Assembly: GCA_963644855.1 (NCBI GenBank)
Contig: CAVIQL010000008.1
Location: forward strand, 1-64,000
Direction of reading: 5' to 3'
Length of the DNA stretch: 64,000 nt
Source: UBA6398 sp963644855
Lineage (GTDB): Bacteria > Bacteroidota > Bacteroidia > Bacteroidales > Bacteroidaceae
This document shows positions 1 to 8,520 of the stretch, piece after piece (position 1 is the first letter of the stretch; each line of letters opens with the position of its first letter). The notes under the pieces are model-generated. The model saw only the letters and a program-made list of their open reading frames with translations, searched no databases and was not told the DNA's origin. Position numbers and translations under genes: made by a program.

Positions 1-62
1 ATAACCGATATTTTTTAAACAATGTCCGACCTTTTTTAAAAAAGGTCGGATATTAGAAAAAC
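1..62. repeat. 21-bp phased palindromic element, locus A (cut by window edge)
   Basis: Three 13-bp cores start at about 1, 21 and 42: AATAACCGATATT (first base outside the window), AATGTCCGACCTT and AAGGTCGGATATT. The spacers are TTTTAAAC and TTTTAAAA, and the right end word is AGAAAAAC. The words GATATCCC-like and ACGAGATGCC continue in phase to about 100. Cores 2 and 3 together form a nearly perfect palindrome around TTTTTTAAAAAA. Confidence 0.85.
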
Positions 63-909
63 CATATCCCATATCGTTTTTTACGAGATGCCGAGGCGCG
101 AAAAAAAGTTGTATTGGGGCTTTTTCTGCGTGCTTTGTTTTTGCGGGTATACCATATTATATATATGGTGTTACGCCTTATATATATAATGTATGGGTAG
201 GGATTTTGTTGAAGAGCGGAAACGGAGCGCGGAAAACTGGCATGGATTTTTTTGTGGAGGTTGTTGAAAAAAATCGAGACGGCAAAACCGAAGAAAAATG
301 TGAGCCGTTTTTTTGAAGTCGAATTTAAGAGAAAAATAAAATCGGTGCAGAAAAAACGATGTCGGGTCAAAAAAATCAAAATTTTTTTTCTCGTCCCGAA
401 AGTGTCATTTTGAAACTTTCGGGGGGGGGTAAATCATTATATTTTAAGACTTTAAAGTGTTGTTTTGGCACCTTTTGCGCCTATAATATAAGGTGGTGGT
501 GTGAAAAATAATTGCGCTTAGAGTAAAAAAAGTCGCAAAAAAATTTGGTGGATAAGTAAGATGTTTGTAGTTTTGTGTCGGAAAGAGAACGATATACGTT
601 CAAAGCCTTGAAAAAAGGTAACGCGATTGCACAAGTGAGTGCAACGTAAAAAACAAACAATATAAAGATGATTCAGCCGAGGCAGGAAAATATAAAAACC
701 TGCATGACGCTCAAAGATAAATTTTTTTGTTTTATTTAGTACTTAGTGGACTGGTTGATTTGATGGTCTGAGAAGATAGCCAAAGAAACCGGCCCATTTT
801 TTTGTGCCTTTATTTCAATGCGTCTCCTTATCCCTCAAAAACAATGTGCCTATTCGCCTGGAATGTGCTGCTTAGAATGTAGCGCAAAACAATAATGCTG
901 CAAAATAGG
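63..909. other. Long AT-rich stretch with no convincing gene, upstream of sppA
   Basis: This stretch is AT-rich with homopolymer runs, including a G10 run near 420. A 108-codon open frame on the minus strand (53-379) has biased low-complexity content and overlaps the repeat, so I do not call it. A small hairpin (GCAGG, 12-nt loop, CCTGC) lies near 683-704. The segment near 738-760 (GTTTTATTTAGTACTTAGTG) recurs in inverted orientation near 18786-18808. A non-coding RNA cannot be excluded, but I recognise none. Confidence 0.5.
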
Positions 910-938
910 TTGCAGGTGGGGCAAAACAATTAAATTTG
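910..938 (+). promoter_or_regulatory. Predicted promoter of sppA
   Basis: TTG at 910-912, an 18-nt spacer, then TAAATTTG at 931-938 match the Bacteroidota -33/-7 pattern (TTG, TAnnTTTG). The ATG of sppA follows 25 nt downstream. Confidence 0.55.
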
Positions 939-963
939 CATCATGATAAAAACAAGATAACCA

Positions 964-2736
964 ATGAAAAAGTTTCTTCTAAATGTATTGAGTTCCGCTG
1001 CTGGCGTGTTTCTCTCTATTTCCATTATAGGAATATTGTGTGTCGTTGTCATCGTGTCGGTAAGTCTGAGCGTGAGCGGCGGTAAAAAGGCGAACATCAC
1101 GCCCAATTCCGTGCTGCGAATAGACTTGCAGGGAATAATGTCGGAACGCCCCGAGACAACTCCACTTGCTTCGCTCGGAATGGCGGAAATAAATCCATCG
1201 CTCGAGGAAATGGTGCAGGCAATAAAGGTGGCAAAAAACAACAAAAACATCAAAGGCATATATATATCGGCTGGTGTGGTATCGGCAAGTCCGGCAAGTT
1301 TGCAGGAATTGCGCCGCGCGATAGACGAATTCAGAAAGTCGGGCAAATTTGTGGTAAGCTATGGCGGTACTTACACCCAAGGCGCATATTATGTATGCTC
1401 GGCGGCGTCGAAAATCATTCTCAATCCTATCGGTGAACTTGAATGGCGCGGACTTGGCGGAGAAATGATGTTTTATACCGACCTTCTGAAAAAAATCGGC
1501 GTGGAAATGCAGGTTATTAAAGTGGGTAGCTACAAAAGTGCGGTGGAACCGTTTACCGCTACCGAAATGTCGCCCGAAAACCGCGAGCAAGTTACGCAAT
1601 ATATAACGAGCATCTGGGGAAACATTAAGAAGGAAGTTTCGGCATCACGCCATATAAGCGTGGAAAAACTTGATGCCCTTGCCGACAAATACATGGCTCT
1701 GCAAACAGCAAAGGATGTGGTGGACGCGAAACTTATAGACAAACTCGCTTATGAAGACGATGCGCTCAACGAAGTGGCTAAACTTGCGGGCGAAAAAGAC
1801 ATCAAAGACGTGAAATTCCTTTCCCCGTCAACGCTTGCCCCGCTTGCTGCAGACGAAAACGAAGATGCTGACAACGAAGTGGCAGTTTATTACGCCACTG
1901 GCGATATAATAAGTAGCGAAGAAGAAGATGGTATGTTTAAAGAGGCTATCGTGGCAGATAAAATCATACCCGATATGAAAGAACTCGCAGACGATGACGA
2001 TGTGAAAGCCGTGGTGTTGCGCATTAACTCGGGCGGAGGTAGCGCATATGCCTCGGAACAAATTTGGAATGCCGTTAAAAAACTCGCGACAAAGAAGCCT
2101 GTGGTAGTTTCAATGGGAGATTATGCTGCGTCGGGCGCATATTATATGAGTAGCGCAGCACATTATATAGTTGCCGAGCCCACAACGCTCACCGGAAGTA
2201 TAGGAATCTTTGGAATGATACCCGATGCAAGCGGACTGATGAAGGATAAACTCGGAATAAAGTTTGACGGTGTGAAAACCAATGCCCATTCCGACTTTTT
2301 TGCAAGCTCACGTCCGTTCAACGCCGACGAGAAAGCAATGCTTCAAACCTATATCAATCGCGGATACGACTTGTTTGTTTCGCGCGTTGCCCAAGGACGA
2401 AAACTTACCAAGGAACGTGTGAACGAAATAGCCCAAGGTCGCGTGTGGACTGGCGAAGATGCTTTGAACATAAAGCTTGTGGATAAACTCGGGAACCTTG
2501 ATGACGCTGTGGCAGTGGCTGCAAAACGCGCCGGGCTAAGCAAATATTCCACCATGCACTATCCTGTGGCAAAAGATTGGTGGGAAAAAATTCTCGACAG
2601 CAAGGTTGATGATTATGCCGACGCACAACTTCGCAGCTATCTCGGAGAGTTTTATCCTACTTTCGTATTGCTGAAAAATGTAGACCGTCGCGATCGCATT
2701 CAAGCCCGCATTCCTTTTAATCCTATTATAAGATAA
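964..2736 (+). CDS. sppA: Signal peptide peptidase SppA, 67K type
   Basis: This 590-residue inner-membrane serine protease degrades signal peptides left in the membrane after protein export. One N-terminal membrane segment (about residues 10-34) anchors two tandem ClpP-fold S49 domains, as in the long form of Escherichia coli. The catalytic dyad can be placed by motif. Lys191 lies in GSYKSAVEPF in the first half, and Ser390 lies in GDYAASGAYYMS in the second half. The SGGGS motif near 356-360 fits the oxyanion region. The gene has its own predicted promoter, and its stop is 7 bp before lpxK, so the two are probably cotranscribed. The family is well established and the length is typical. Confidence 0.95.
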   Translation: MKKFLLNVLSSAAGVFLSISIIGILCVVVIVSVSLSVSGGKKANITPNSVLRIDLQGIMSERPETTPLASLGMAEINPSLEEMVQAIKVAKNNKNIKGIYISAGVVSASPASLQELRRAIDEFRKSGKFVVSYGGTYTQGAYYVCSAASKIILNPIGELEWRGLGGEMMFYTDLLKKIGVEMQVIKVGSYKSAVEPFTATEMSPENREQVTQYITSIWGNIKKEVSASRHISVEKLDALADKYMALQTAKDVVDAKLIDKLAYEDDALNEVAKLAGEKDIKDVKFLSPSTLAPLAADENEDADNEVAVYYATGDIISSEEEDGMFKEAIVADKIIPDMKELADDDDVKAVVLRINSGGGSAYASEQIWNAVKKLATKKPVVVSMGDYAASGAYYMSSAAHYIVAEPTTLTGSIGIFGMIPDASGLMKDKLGIKFDGVKTNAHSDFFASSRPFNADEKAMLQTYINRGYDLFVSRVAQGRKLTKERVNEIAQGRVWTGEDALNIKLVDKLGNLDDAVAVAAKRAGLSKYSTMHYPVAKDWWEKILDSKVDDYADAQLRSYLGEFYPTFVLLKNVDRRDRIQARIPFNPIIR

Positions 2737-2743
2737 ACGGGCA

Positions 2744-3847
2744 ATGCTGCTGTTCGGAAAGACTATGCGCGTTGTGCTGCGTCCCATATCCTGGATTTAT
2801 GGCGCGGTAACTGGCGTGCGCAATCTTTTGTTTGACGGTGGCATAATAAAATCGCGCAACTTTCCGATTCCAACCATTTGCGTGGGAAATATAACGGTTG
2901 GCGGTACGGGCAAAACGCCGCATGTGGAATATCTTCTGCGGCTTTTGCACAACGATAAGCAGGTTGCAGTGGTGAGCCGCGGATATCGCAGAAAAACCAA
3001 GGGACTTGTTTTTGCCACGTCCCAGTCTTCGGCAGCCGATATAGGAGATGAACCGTTTCAGATGAAGCGGAAATTTCCCGATGTGCATTTTGTGGCAGAC
3101 GCAAACCGTTGCGAGGCAATCGACAAACTTTTGCAGAACGAAGTAAAGCCGAATACGGAAATCGTGGTGCTTGATGATGCTTACCAACATAGGTATGTTA
3201 ATCCCGGAATGTGTATTTTGCTTGTAGACTATGCGCGTCCGATTTTCAAAGATTGCCTTTTGCCGGCGGGAATGCTGCGTGAAAGTTTTAATCAACGCCA
3301 TCGTGCCGATATTGTAATCGTAACAAAATGCCCAAACCTGTCGCGCGAAGAACGTGAAGCCTTTGCCGGAAAAATGAAACTGTTGGCGGGGCAGAAAATC
3401 TTCTTTACGTCGATGGAATATGGCTTGCCGCGCAAACTTTTTGCCAATACCGAAACCACGATGCCCGATATCGTGGCGCAGCATACTGATATCATTGCTT
3501 TGGCAGGTATTGCGCGACCGCTACCATTCTTTAATGAAATAAGGAGATATGCGCCCCGGGCAATTTTGAAGGCTTATGGCGACCACTATAACTTTTCGGA
3601 CAGAGATATCAACGGTTGGGAGATTTTTTTAAAGGCAAATCCAAATGGCGCAATACTGACAACCGAAAAAGACGGTGCGCGATTGTTGGGATTGGGTGCG
3701 CAAATGAGCGAAGCTTTGCGCCGAAGTATTTATACGCTGCCTATTGAAGTGAAATTTTTATTTGAAGAACAGAATAAGTTTAACGACATAATTTTTGACT
3801 ATGTTGGACAAAATAAACGAGACGGCGGATTTTCTCGCCACAATTAA
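2744..3847 (+). CDS. lpxK: Tetraacyldisaccharide 4'-kinase
   Basis: LpxK phosphorylates the 4' position of the lipid A disaccharide precursor at the inner face of the inner membrane, the sixth step of the Raetz pathway. The 367-residue protein has the P-loop GGTGKTPH at residues 53-60, preceded by VGNITV, the family signature. A hydrophobic N-terminus (about 8-30) fits the known membrane association. It starts 7 bp after sppA. Its 3' end overlaps the next gene, purine nucleoside phosphorylase, by 47 bp in another frame. The overlap is long for an operon junction and suggests translational coupling. Confidence 0.95.
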   Translation: MLLFGKTMRVVLRPISWIYGAVTGVRNLLFDGGIIKSRNFPIPTICVGNITVGGTGKTPHVEYLLRLLHNDKQVAVVSRGYRRKTKGLVFATSQSSAADIGDEPFQMKRKFPDVHFVADANRCEAIDKLLQNEVKPNTEIVVLDDAYQHRYVNPGMCILLVDYARPIFKDCLLPAGMLRESFNQRHRADIVIVTKCPNLSREEREAFAGKMKLLAGQKIFFTSMEYGLPRKLFANTETTMPDIVAQHTDIIALAGIARPLPFFNEIRRYAPRAILKAYGDHYNFSDRDINGWEIFLKANPNGAILTTEKDGARLLGLGAQMSEALRRSIYTLPIEVKFLFEEQNKFNDIIFDYVGQNKRDGGFSRHN

Positions 3848-4610
3848 GGGAAAAGCTACTACTGCCATTATTCTTGGCTCTGGGCTTGGGAAACTTGCCG
3901 CTGAAATAGAAGTGGAAAAAGAATGGAACTATAAAGAAATTCCAAATTTCCCTATATCCACGGTAGAAGGACACGCCGGAAAACTAATCTTCGGGCGACT
4001 CGGAGCAACGCCTATAGTTGCAATGGACGGGAGGTTTCATTTCTACGAGGGCTACTCAATGAAAGAAGTTACGTTTCCTGTTAGGGTTTTCGGCGCATTG
4101 GGTATTGAAACGCTTTATGTGAGCAATGCGGCGGGGGGAACCAATCCCGATTTTCGTGCAGGCGACCTTATGGTGATTACCGACCATATAAATTTTATGC
4201 CGGAGCATCCTTTGCGCGGCAAGAACCTTCCGTGTGGTCCGAGGTTTCCGGATATGAGCGAGGCATACGACAAAAAACTCATAGCAAAGGCAGACGAAAT
4301 TGCAGCAAGCCTTGGGGTGAAACTTCGTCATGGAGTTTATCTCGCCAATTCGGGACCTACCTACGAAACTCCCGCGGAATATAATATGTATCGCCTATTT
4401 GGTGCCGACGCTGTGGGAATGAGCACCGTTCCCGAGGTGATTGTGGCGCGCCATCAGGGTATGCGCGTGTTTGGAATAAGCGTGATAACCAACGTTCCCG
4501 CGAATTCGGCGGGCGAAACTTCACATGAGGAGGTGCAACTTGCGGCAGCAGGTGCAGAGCCTAAGATGTCGGAATTGCTGAAACGAATGATAAATTCCCA
4601 AAACCAGTAA
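3801..4610 (+). CDS. Purine nucleoside phosphorylase (PNP-I, trimeric type)
   Basis: The enzyme splits purine nucleosides with phosphate to free base and ribose 1-phosphate in purine salvage. The 269 residues carry the low-molecular-mass PNP signatures: GSGLG near 26-30 (phosphate loop), HAGKL, FHFYEGY, SNAAGG, and a C-terminal GPTYETPAEY followed by GADAVGMSTVPEV. The ATG at 3801 is preferred over an in-frame TTG six bases upstream. The start lies inside the end of lpxK. The family includes guanosine/inosine-specific PunA and MtaP-like relatives. The GMSTVPE segment favours PunA, but the exact substrate is inferred. Confidence 0.9.
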   Translation: MLDKINETADFLATIKGKATTAIILGSGLGKLAAEIEVEKEWNYKEIPNFPISTVEGHAGKLIFGRLGATPIVAMDGRFHFYEGYSMKEVTFPVRVFGALGIETLYVSNAAGGTNPDFRAGDLMVITDHINFMPEHPLRGKNLPCGPRFPDMSEAYDKKLIAKADEIAASLGVKLRHGVYLANSGPTYETPAEYNMYRLFGADAVGMSTVPEVIVARHQGMRVFGISVITNVPANSAGETSHEEVQLAAAGAEPKMSELLKRMINSQNQ

Positions 4611-4653
4611 ACAGGCGCCTGCAAACGCGTGGCGTTGAAACATTATTGAACAA

Positions 4654-5721
4654 ATGAAAAGAACAGAGATATCTACGCTTGGAGAGTTTGGACTTATTCG
4701 CCATCTTTCCAAAGACATTACTCCCAAGAACGGTTCTACCGAAAAAGGTATCGGCGATGATTGTGCCGTATTGCATTATCCCGACAGCCAAGTACTCGTT
4801 ACGTCAGACATGCTTATGGAAGGCGTGCATTTCGACCTTACTTACGTGCCTCTGAAACACCTTGGATACAAGGCTGCAGTTGAAAACATCTCGGATATAT
4901 GCGCCATGAACGGCACACCGCAGCAAATGATTGTGGACTTGGCTATTGGCAGCCGTTTTTGCGTTGAAAACATTGAGGAACTATACTCCGGAATACGTTT
5001 GGCATGCGATAGATACGGAGTAGATATAGTTGGCGGCGACACCACATCGTCGTTTACCGGTCTGAGTATCGCCATCACATGCATCGGAAGCGGAAAGCGC
5101 GACGAAATAGTGTATCGCAACGGCGCAAAAGAGAACAACCTTGTATGCGTGAGCGGAAATCTTGGCGCAGCATACATGGGTTTGCAACTTTTGGAGCGCG
5201 AAAAGAAAATCTTTCAGGAGCAAACAAAGACAGCAAAGAATGTTGAGGCACGCGTGGCTATACAACAGCCCGATTTCTCGGGACGCGAATATCTTTTGGA
5301 GCGTCAACTCAAACCCGAAGCCCGACGCGATATCTTGGAAAGTCTGCGCAAGGCGGGCGTAAAGCCCACTGCAATGATTGATATATCCGACGGATTGTCC
5401 TCGGAGCTACTTCATATCTGCGAACAGAGCAATGTGGGTTGTCGCATCTATGAAGAGCGCATTCCAATAGACTATCAAACGGCTTCGCTTGCAGAAGAAT
5501 TCAACATGAACCCGCTCACCGCTGCGCTCAACGGAGGCGAAGATTACGAACTGCTGTTTACGGTGCCACTTTCGGATTACGAAAAAGTTTCTGCCGTAGA
5601 AGACGTACACGTAATTGGAAACATCACAGCTGCCAATGCTGGAAAAACACTCGTTACGCGCGACGGAGCAGAATTTGAGCTAAAAGCGCAAGGTTGGAAC
5701 CCGCTTGCAGAAAAAGAATAA
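4654..5721 (+). CDS. thiL: Thiamine-monophosphate kinase
   Basis: ThiL converts thiamine monophosphate to the active cofactor thiamine diphosphate with ATP. The 355-residue protein has the AIR-synthase-like fold signatures: GIGDDCAVL in the N-terminal metal/ATP site, TSDMLMEGVHFD, the GGDTTSS loop, and a C-terminal GGEDYELLFTV. It is about 30 residues longer than the E. coli enzyme. The extra length is largely a charged stretch near residues 185-215 (EREKKIFQEQTKTAKN), an insertion common in Bacteroidales homologues. It sits 43 bp after the phosphorylase gene and is the last gene of the sppA cluster, followed by a hairpin terminator. Confidence 0.94.
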   Translation: MKRTEISTLGEFGLIRHLSKDITPKNGSTEKGIGDDCAVLHYPDSQVLVTSDMLMEGVHFDLTYVPLKHLGYKAAVENISDICAMNGTPQQMIVDLAIGSRFCVENIEELYSGIRLACDRYGVDIVGGDTTSSFTGLSIAITCIGSGKRDEIVYRNGAKENNLVCVSGNLGAAYMGLQLLEREKKIFQEQTKTAKNVEARVAIQQPDFSGREYLLERQLKPEARRDILESLRKAGVKPTAMIDISDGLSSELLHICEQSNVGCRIYEERIPIDYQTASLAEEFNMNPLTAALNGGEDYELLFTVPLSDYEKVSAVEDVHVIGNITAANAGKTLVTRDGAEFELKAQGWNPLAEKE

Positions 5722-5784
5722 CCCAACTTTTCAAAATCCAGGCTTCAACAAAGCAACATTCTTGAAAACAAAACAAACACCAAG

Positions 5785-5816
5785 CAGCCGCGCCGTTAAA
5801 AGCACGGCTGTTTTTG
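5785..5816 (+). terminator. Rho-independent terminator after thiL
   Basis: A CAGCCG...CGGCTG stem around an AT-rich loop is followed by TTTTT. It lies 64 bp past the thiL stop. Confidence 0.8.
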
Positions 5817-5874
5817 TATCCACGCCCCAAATCAACTCCCCCTTTTTTCTCCCAATTTTTCCTATATATAATAT

Positions 5875-5946
5875 GCGTTTTCTAATGTCCGATATTTTTT
5901 AAAAAAGGTCGGATATCGTTTAAATAATATCGGATATTATTTTTAC
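5875..5946. repeat. 21-bp phased palindromic element, locus B
   Basis: Three cores at 5884, 5905 and 5926: AATGTCCGATATT, AAGGTCGGATATC and AATATCGGATATT. The left end word is CGTTTTCT and the right end word is ATTTTTAC, followed by AATATGCCTTAT. Core 3 is a perfect palindrome around its centre. It lies between thiL and the OmpA-like gene. The rest of this 490-bp gap (to 6212) holds only the ompA promoter region. Confidence 0.9.
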
Positions 5947-6128
5947 AATATGCCTTATTATAATTAATGCGTGGAATGTAAGGGGAAAAAAGCCGCTCGC
6001 CCCGCCCGAAAAGCCGATTTCACCCCGATAAAACAGCCATTTAAGCCCACAAAAACCGAAATTCATAAAAAAAACCGCCTTGTTGATATTTTTTTACACG
6101 AAAGTTACCAATATATAAAACTATTTAT

Positions 6129-6136
6129 TACTTTTG
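6129..6136 (+). promoter_or_regulatory. Predicted -7 box of the OmpA-like gene
   Basis: TACTTTTG matches TAnnTTTG. No clear -33 TTG lies at the usual distance. The implied 5' leader is about 70 nt, which is long and AT-rich, as is common for abundant outer-membrane proteins. Confidence 0.5.
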
Positions 6137-6212
6137 CAATTGATTAAAAGGACACATAGTGCCCATGCGGACAAAGAAATAAATGATTAATTGATACACT
6201 AAATTAGTAATT

Positions 6213-7400
6213 ATGAAAAAGTTAATGTTTGCACTTGCACTCGTAGGCTTTACTACAAGTGCTATGGCGCAGGAAAACGAAATTCCTACGCAGAAGTACA
6301 GTGTTGCTACTAACTCGTTCTGGGCAAACTGGTTTGTTCAGGTAGGCGGTCAGTTCAACGCTGCTTACACAAATGAAGAGAAACTTGGCAACAAGAACCC
6401 GTTTAGCTCCGATCGCGGTACATTCGGCTTTGAAGTTGCAGTTGGTAAATGGTTTACCCCGGTAATCGGTCTCCGTACCAAATTCCAGGGCATCTGGTCA
6501 AAGGCTGTTGTTAACACCGACAACCATCACGCTTACAAGTATTGGGGCATTCAGGAAGACGTTATGTTCAACCTCTCCAATGCATTCTGTGGCTACAACG
6601 AAAAACGTTTCTGGAACATCGCTCCTTATGTAGGAATCGGTTATATGCAGCGTATGAAAGGCACCGACAATGCTGATGACAAATCTTCATATCGCGAGCC
6701 TTCTTACAACGTAGGTATCTACAACTCATTCCGCATCAACCGTCGCTTGGCTGCTTACCTCGACATTTGGGCACTCGCTGTAGAAGGAACTTTCGACGGC
6801 TTCAACGCTCAACCTGACGGAACAAACGATTGGAGAACTCACGAGAAAACTCACAGCCGCTACTGGGATAAGATGGTAGGCGTATCTGTAGGTTTGAATG
6901 TAAACCTTGGCAAGACCATTGGCTGGAACAAAGTTCCCGATGTAGACGCTCTCATGGCAATGAACAAGGAACAACTCGATGCACTCAATGCTTCTCTCAA
7001 AGAGCAGCAAGACGAGAATGCACGCTTGCGTAACCTCCTTGCTAATCAGAAACCTGCTGAAACAAAGACTATCAAAGAATTCGCTACAACTCCTGTATCT
7101 GTATTCTTCAACATCAACAAGTCTAAGATTGCTTCTCGCAAGGATCTCGTTAACGTTAAGGAACTCGCAGAATACGCTAAGGCTAACAACAAGAAGATCG
7201 TTGTTACAGGTTATGCTGATAGCAAGACCGGTACAACCTCTATCAACAACAAACTTTCTGAAGCTCGTGCTAACACGGTTGCTGACGAACTTGTTAAGAT
7301 GGGTGTAAGCCGCGACAATATCATCATCGAGCACAAGGGTGGCGTGAACGACGTAAGTCCGTTCTCTTACAACCGTCGTGCAGTGGTTAAACTCCAGTAA
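6213..7400 (+). CDS. OmpA family outer-membrane porin
   Basis: This 395-residue outer-membrane protein has a signal peptide ending MAQ at about residue 20. An eight-strand-type beta-barrel domain follows (about 25-230), then a short coiled-coil linker near 255-275 (EQLDALNASLKEQQDEN). A C-terminal OmpA/MotB peptidoglycan-binding domain (about 290-395) has VTGYADSKTG and LSEARANTVADEL. The C-terminal domain normally binds diaminopimelate in peptidoglycan and links the outer membrane to the wall. Codon use is strongly biased (GCT, AAC, CTC), unlike its neighbours, as expected for a highly expressed major protein. It is a single-gene unit with its own promoter and terminator. Confidence 0.93.
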   Translation: MKKLMFALALVGFTTSAMAQENEIPTQKYSVATNSFWANWFVQVGGQFNAAYTNEEKLGNKNPFSSDRGTFGFEVAVGKWFTPVIGLRTKFQGIWSKAVVNTDNHHAYKYWGIQEDVMFNLSNAFCGYNEKRFWNIAPYVGIGYMQRMKGTDNADDKSSYREPSYNVGIYNSFRINRRLAAYLDIWALAVEGTFDGFNAQPDGTNDWRTHEKTHSRYWDKMVGVSVGLNVNLGKTIGWNKVPDVDALMAMNKEQLDALNASLKEQQDENARLRNLLANQKPAETKTIKEFATTPVSVFFNINKSKIASRKDLVNVKELAEYAKANNKKIVVTGYADSKTGTTSINNKLSEARANTVADELVKMGVSRDNIIIEHKGGVNDVSPFSYNRRAVVKLQ

Positions 7401-7422
7401 TTGACAGTTAACATTCAATAGA

Positions 7423-7452
7423 AATGCCGCACATTTTGTGCGGCATTTTTTT
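7423..7452 (+). terminator. Rho-independent terminator after the OmpA-like gene
   Basis: The stem GCCGCAC/GTGCGGC with an ATTTT loop is followed by a T-rich run. It starts 23 bp after the stop codon. Confidence 0.9.
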
Positions 7453-7552
7453 GTTTTAAAGCGCAGGGCGTTTTCGGCGCATCGGTTTACGTTTGCGGTG
7501 AGTGGGGAAGTGATTCTGTTGTGTTTTAGCGGGTGGCGTTGCGGCTTTTTGC

Positions 7553-7560
7553 TATATTTG
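7553..7560 (+). promoter_or_regulatory. Predicted -7 box of the small lipoprotein gene
   Basis: TATATTTG matches the TAnnTTTG box, 42 bp before the ATG. No convincing -33 TTG at the right spacing. Confidence 0.4.
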
Positions 7561-7602
7561 CGGTACGTAAGTACATTTGTTTCTGATTAAGTTCAAATTC
7601 GT

Positions 7603-7944
7603 ATGAAAAAGATTGCTTTCCGTTTTGTTTTTAAGCGCATTGCGTTGGTTGGAATGTTGGCTGCTGCAATTTTTGCTGCTAATTCCTGCGCTATGAAAAG
7701 CGGTGTGGCTAAGACAAACTATGTTGTTACTCCGGTAACAGATACTATTACGATACTTTTGCCTGATTGCGAAGATGAGTTTTGCCAAATAAAGATTTAT
7801 GGAAACAATGCTTTGTTTCTTGCGTCCGACTATGTTGTTGACGGGTGCGTGAAATTTTGTGTCAGAACTATTCCTGCGGGGCGCCATCGGGTCTTTATTC
7901 ATGCCGGAAGCCTTGTTGCCGACGAGAGTTTTGTAAAGAAATGA
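7603..7944 (+). CDS. Small hypothetical lipoprotein
   Basis: This 113-residue protein is of unknown function. Its N-terminus has a positively charged start and a hydrophobic stretch ending in AANSC (Cys at about 29), a plausible lipobox, so it is probably a lipoprotein. The mature part is short and has the look of a small beta-sandwich (TDTITILLPD, QIKIYGNN, GRHRVFIHAG). Three further cysteines lie at about 56, 61 and 81-86. I do not recognise the family. It is 15 bp before the exonuclease gene and is probably cotranscribed with it. Confidence 0.7.
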   Translation: MKKIAFRFVFKRIALVGMLAAAIFAANSCAMKSGVAKTNYVVTPVTDTITILLPDCEDEFCQIKIYGNNALFLASDYVVDGCVKFCVRTIPAGRHRVFIHAGSLVADESFVKK

Positions 7945-7959
7945 TTAGGATATATAGGA

Positions 7960-8454
7960 ATGAAAAATTTTGCGGCTATAGATTTTGAGACAGCCAATCA
8001 TCATCGTTCGAGTGTTTGCAGTGTGGGCGTTGTTGTGGTTCGTGATGGCGAGGTAGTAGATAAGTTTTATAGCCTAATCAAGCCTTCGCCAAATTTCTAC
8101 TCATCGTTTTGTACTGCTGTGCATGGTCTTACGAAAGCCGACACGGATAATGCTGCGCCTTTCCCCGAAGTTTGGTCTGAGGTTGCTTGGCGTGTGAAAG
8201 GTTTGCCGTTTGTGGCTCACAATAGCAGGTTTGATGAGGGGTGTTTAAAGGCTGTTTTTGAAGAATACGAGATGAAGTATCCCAATTATCGTTTCTATTG
8301 CACTCTATGTGCTTCGAGGCGTAAATTCCGACGGGGTTTGCCCAATCATCAACTGCAAACCGTGGCGGCAGCGTGTGGTTATATTCTTACGAATCACCAT
8401 AATGCAATTGCCGATGCCGAAGTTTGTGCCGAAATAGCCAAGAGTATTTTGTAG
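7960..8454 (+). CDS. DEDDh-type 3'-5' exonuclease (DnaQ-like)
   Basis: This 164-residue protein has the four acidic residues and histidine of the DnaQ exonuclease superfamily. Asp8 and Glu10 lie in the DFET motif (ExoI). An Asp lies in HNSRFDEGCL near residue 91 (ExoII). HNAIADAEVCAEI near the C-terminus supplies the His and last Asp (ExoIII). It resembles stand-alone proofreading-like exonucleases and the exonuclease part of DNA polymerase III epsilon. It lacks the C-terminal region that binds the polymerase. The substrate cannot be told from sequence, and a repair or trimming role is likely. Confidence 0.85.
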   Translation: MKNFAAIDFETANHHRSSVCSVGVVVVRDGEVVDKFYSLIKPSPNFYSSFCTAVHGLTKADTDNAAPFPEVWSEVAWRVKGLPFVAHNSRFDEGCLKAVFEEYEMKYPNYRFYCTLCASRRKFRRGLPNHQLQTVAAACGYILTNHHNAIADAEVCAEIAKSIL

Positions 8455-8478
8455 AAAAGCGGCGGCGTTTTTAGTATC

Positions 8479-8512
8479 ATGGGTTTTGCTTTTGCAAAGC
8501 CCATTGTTTTTT
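8479..8512 (+). terminator. Bidirectional hairpin terminator between the exonuclease gene and lpxB
   Basis: ATGGGTTTTGC and GCAAAGCCCAT pair around a TTTT loop (one wobble), followed by TTTTTT. It lies between converging genes and could serve both. Confidence 0.8.
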
Positions 8513-8520
8513 GATATAGA

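Noticed and set aside
53..379. Minus-strand 108-residue open frame
   Set aside because: It has low-complexity content and overlaps the repeat end. There is no promoter, start context or recognisable motif.
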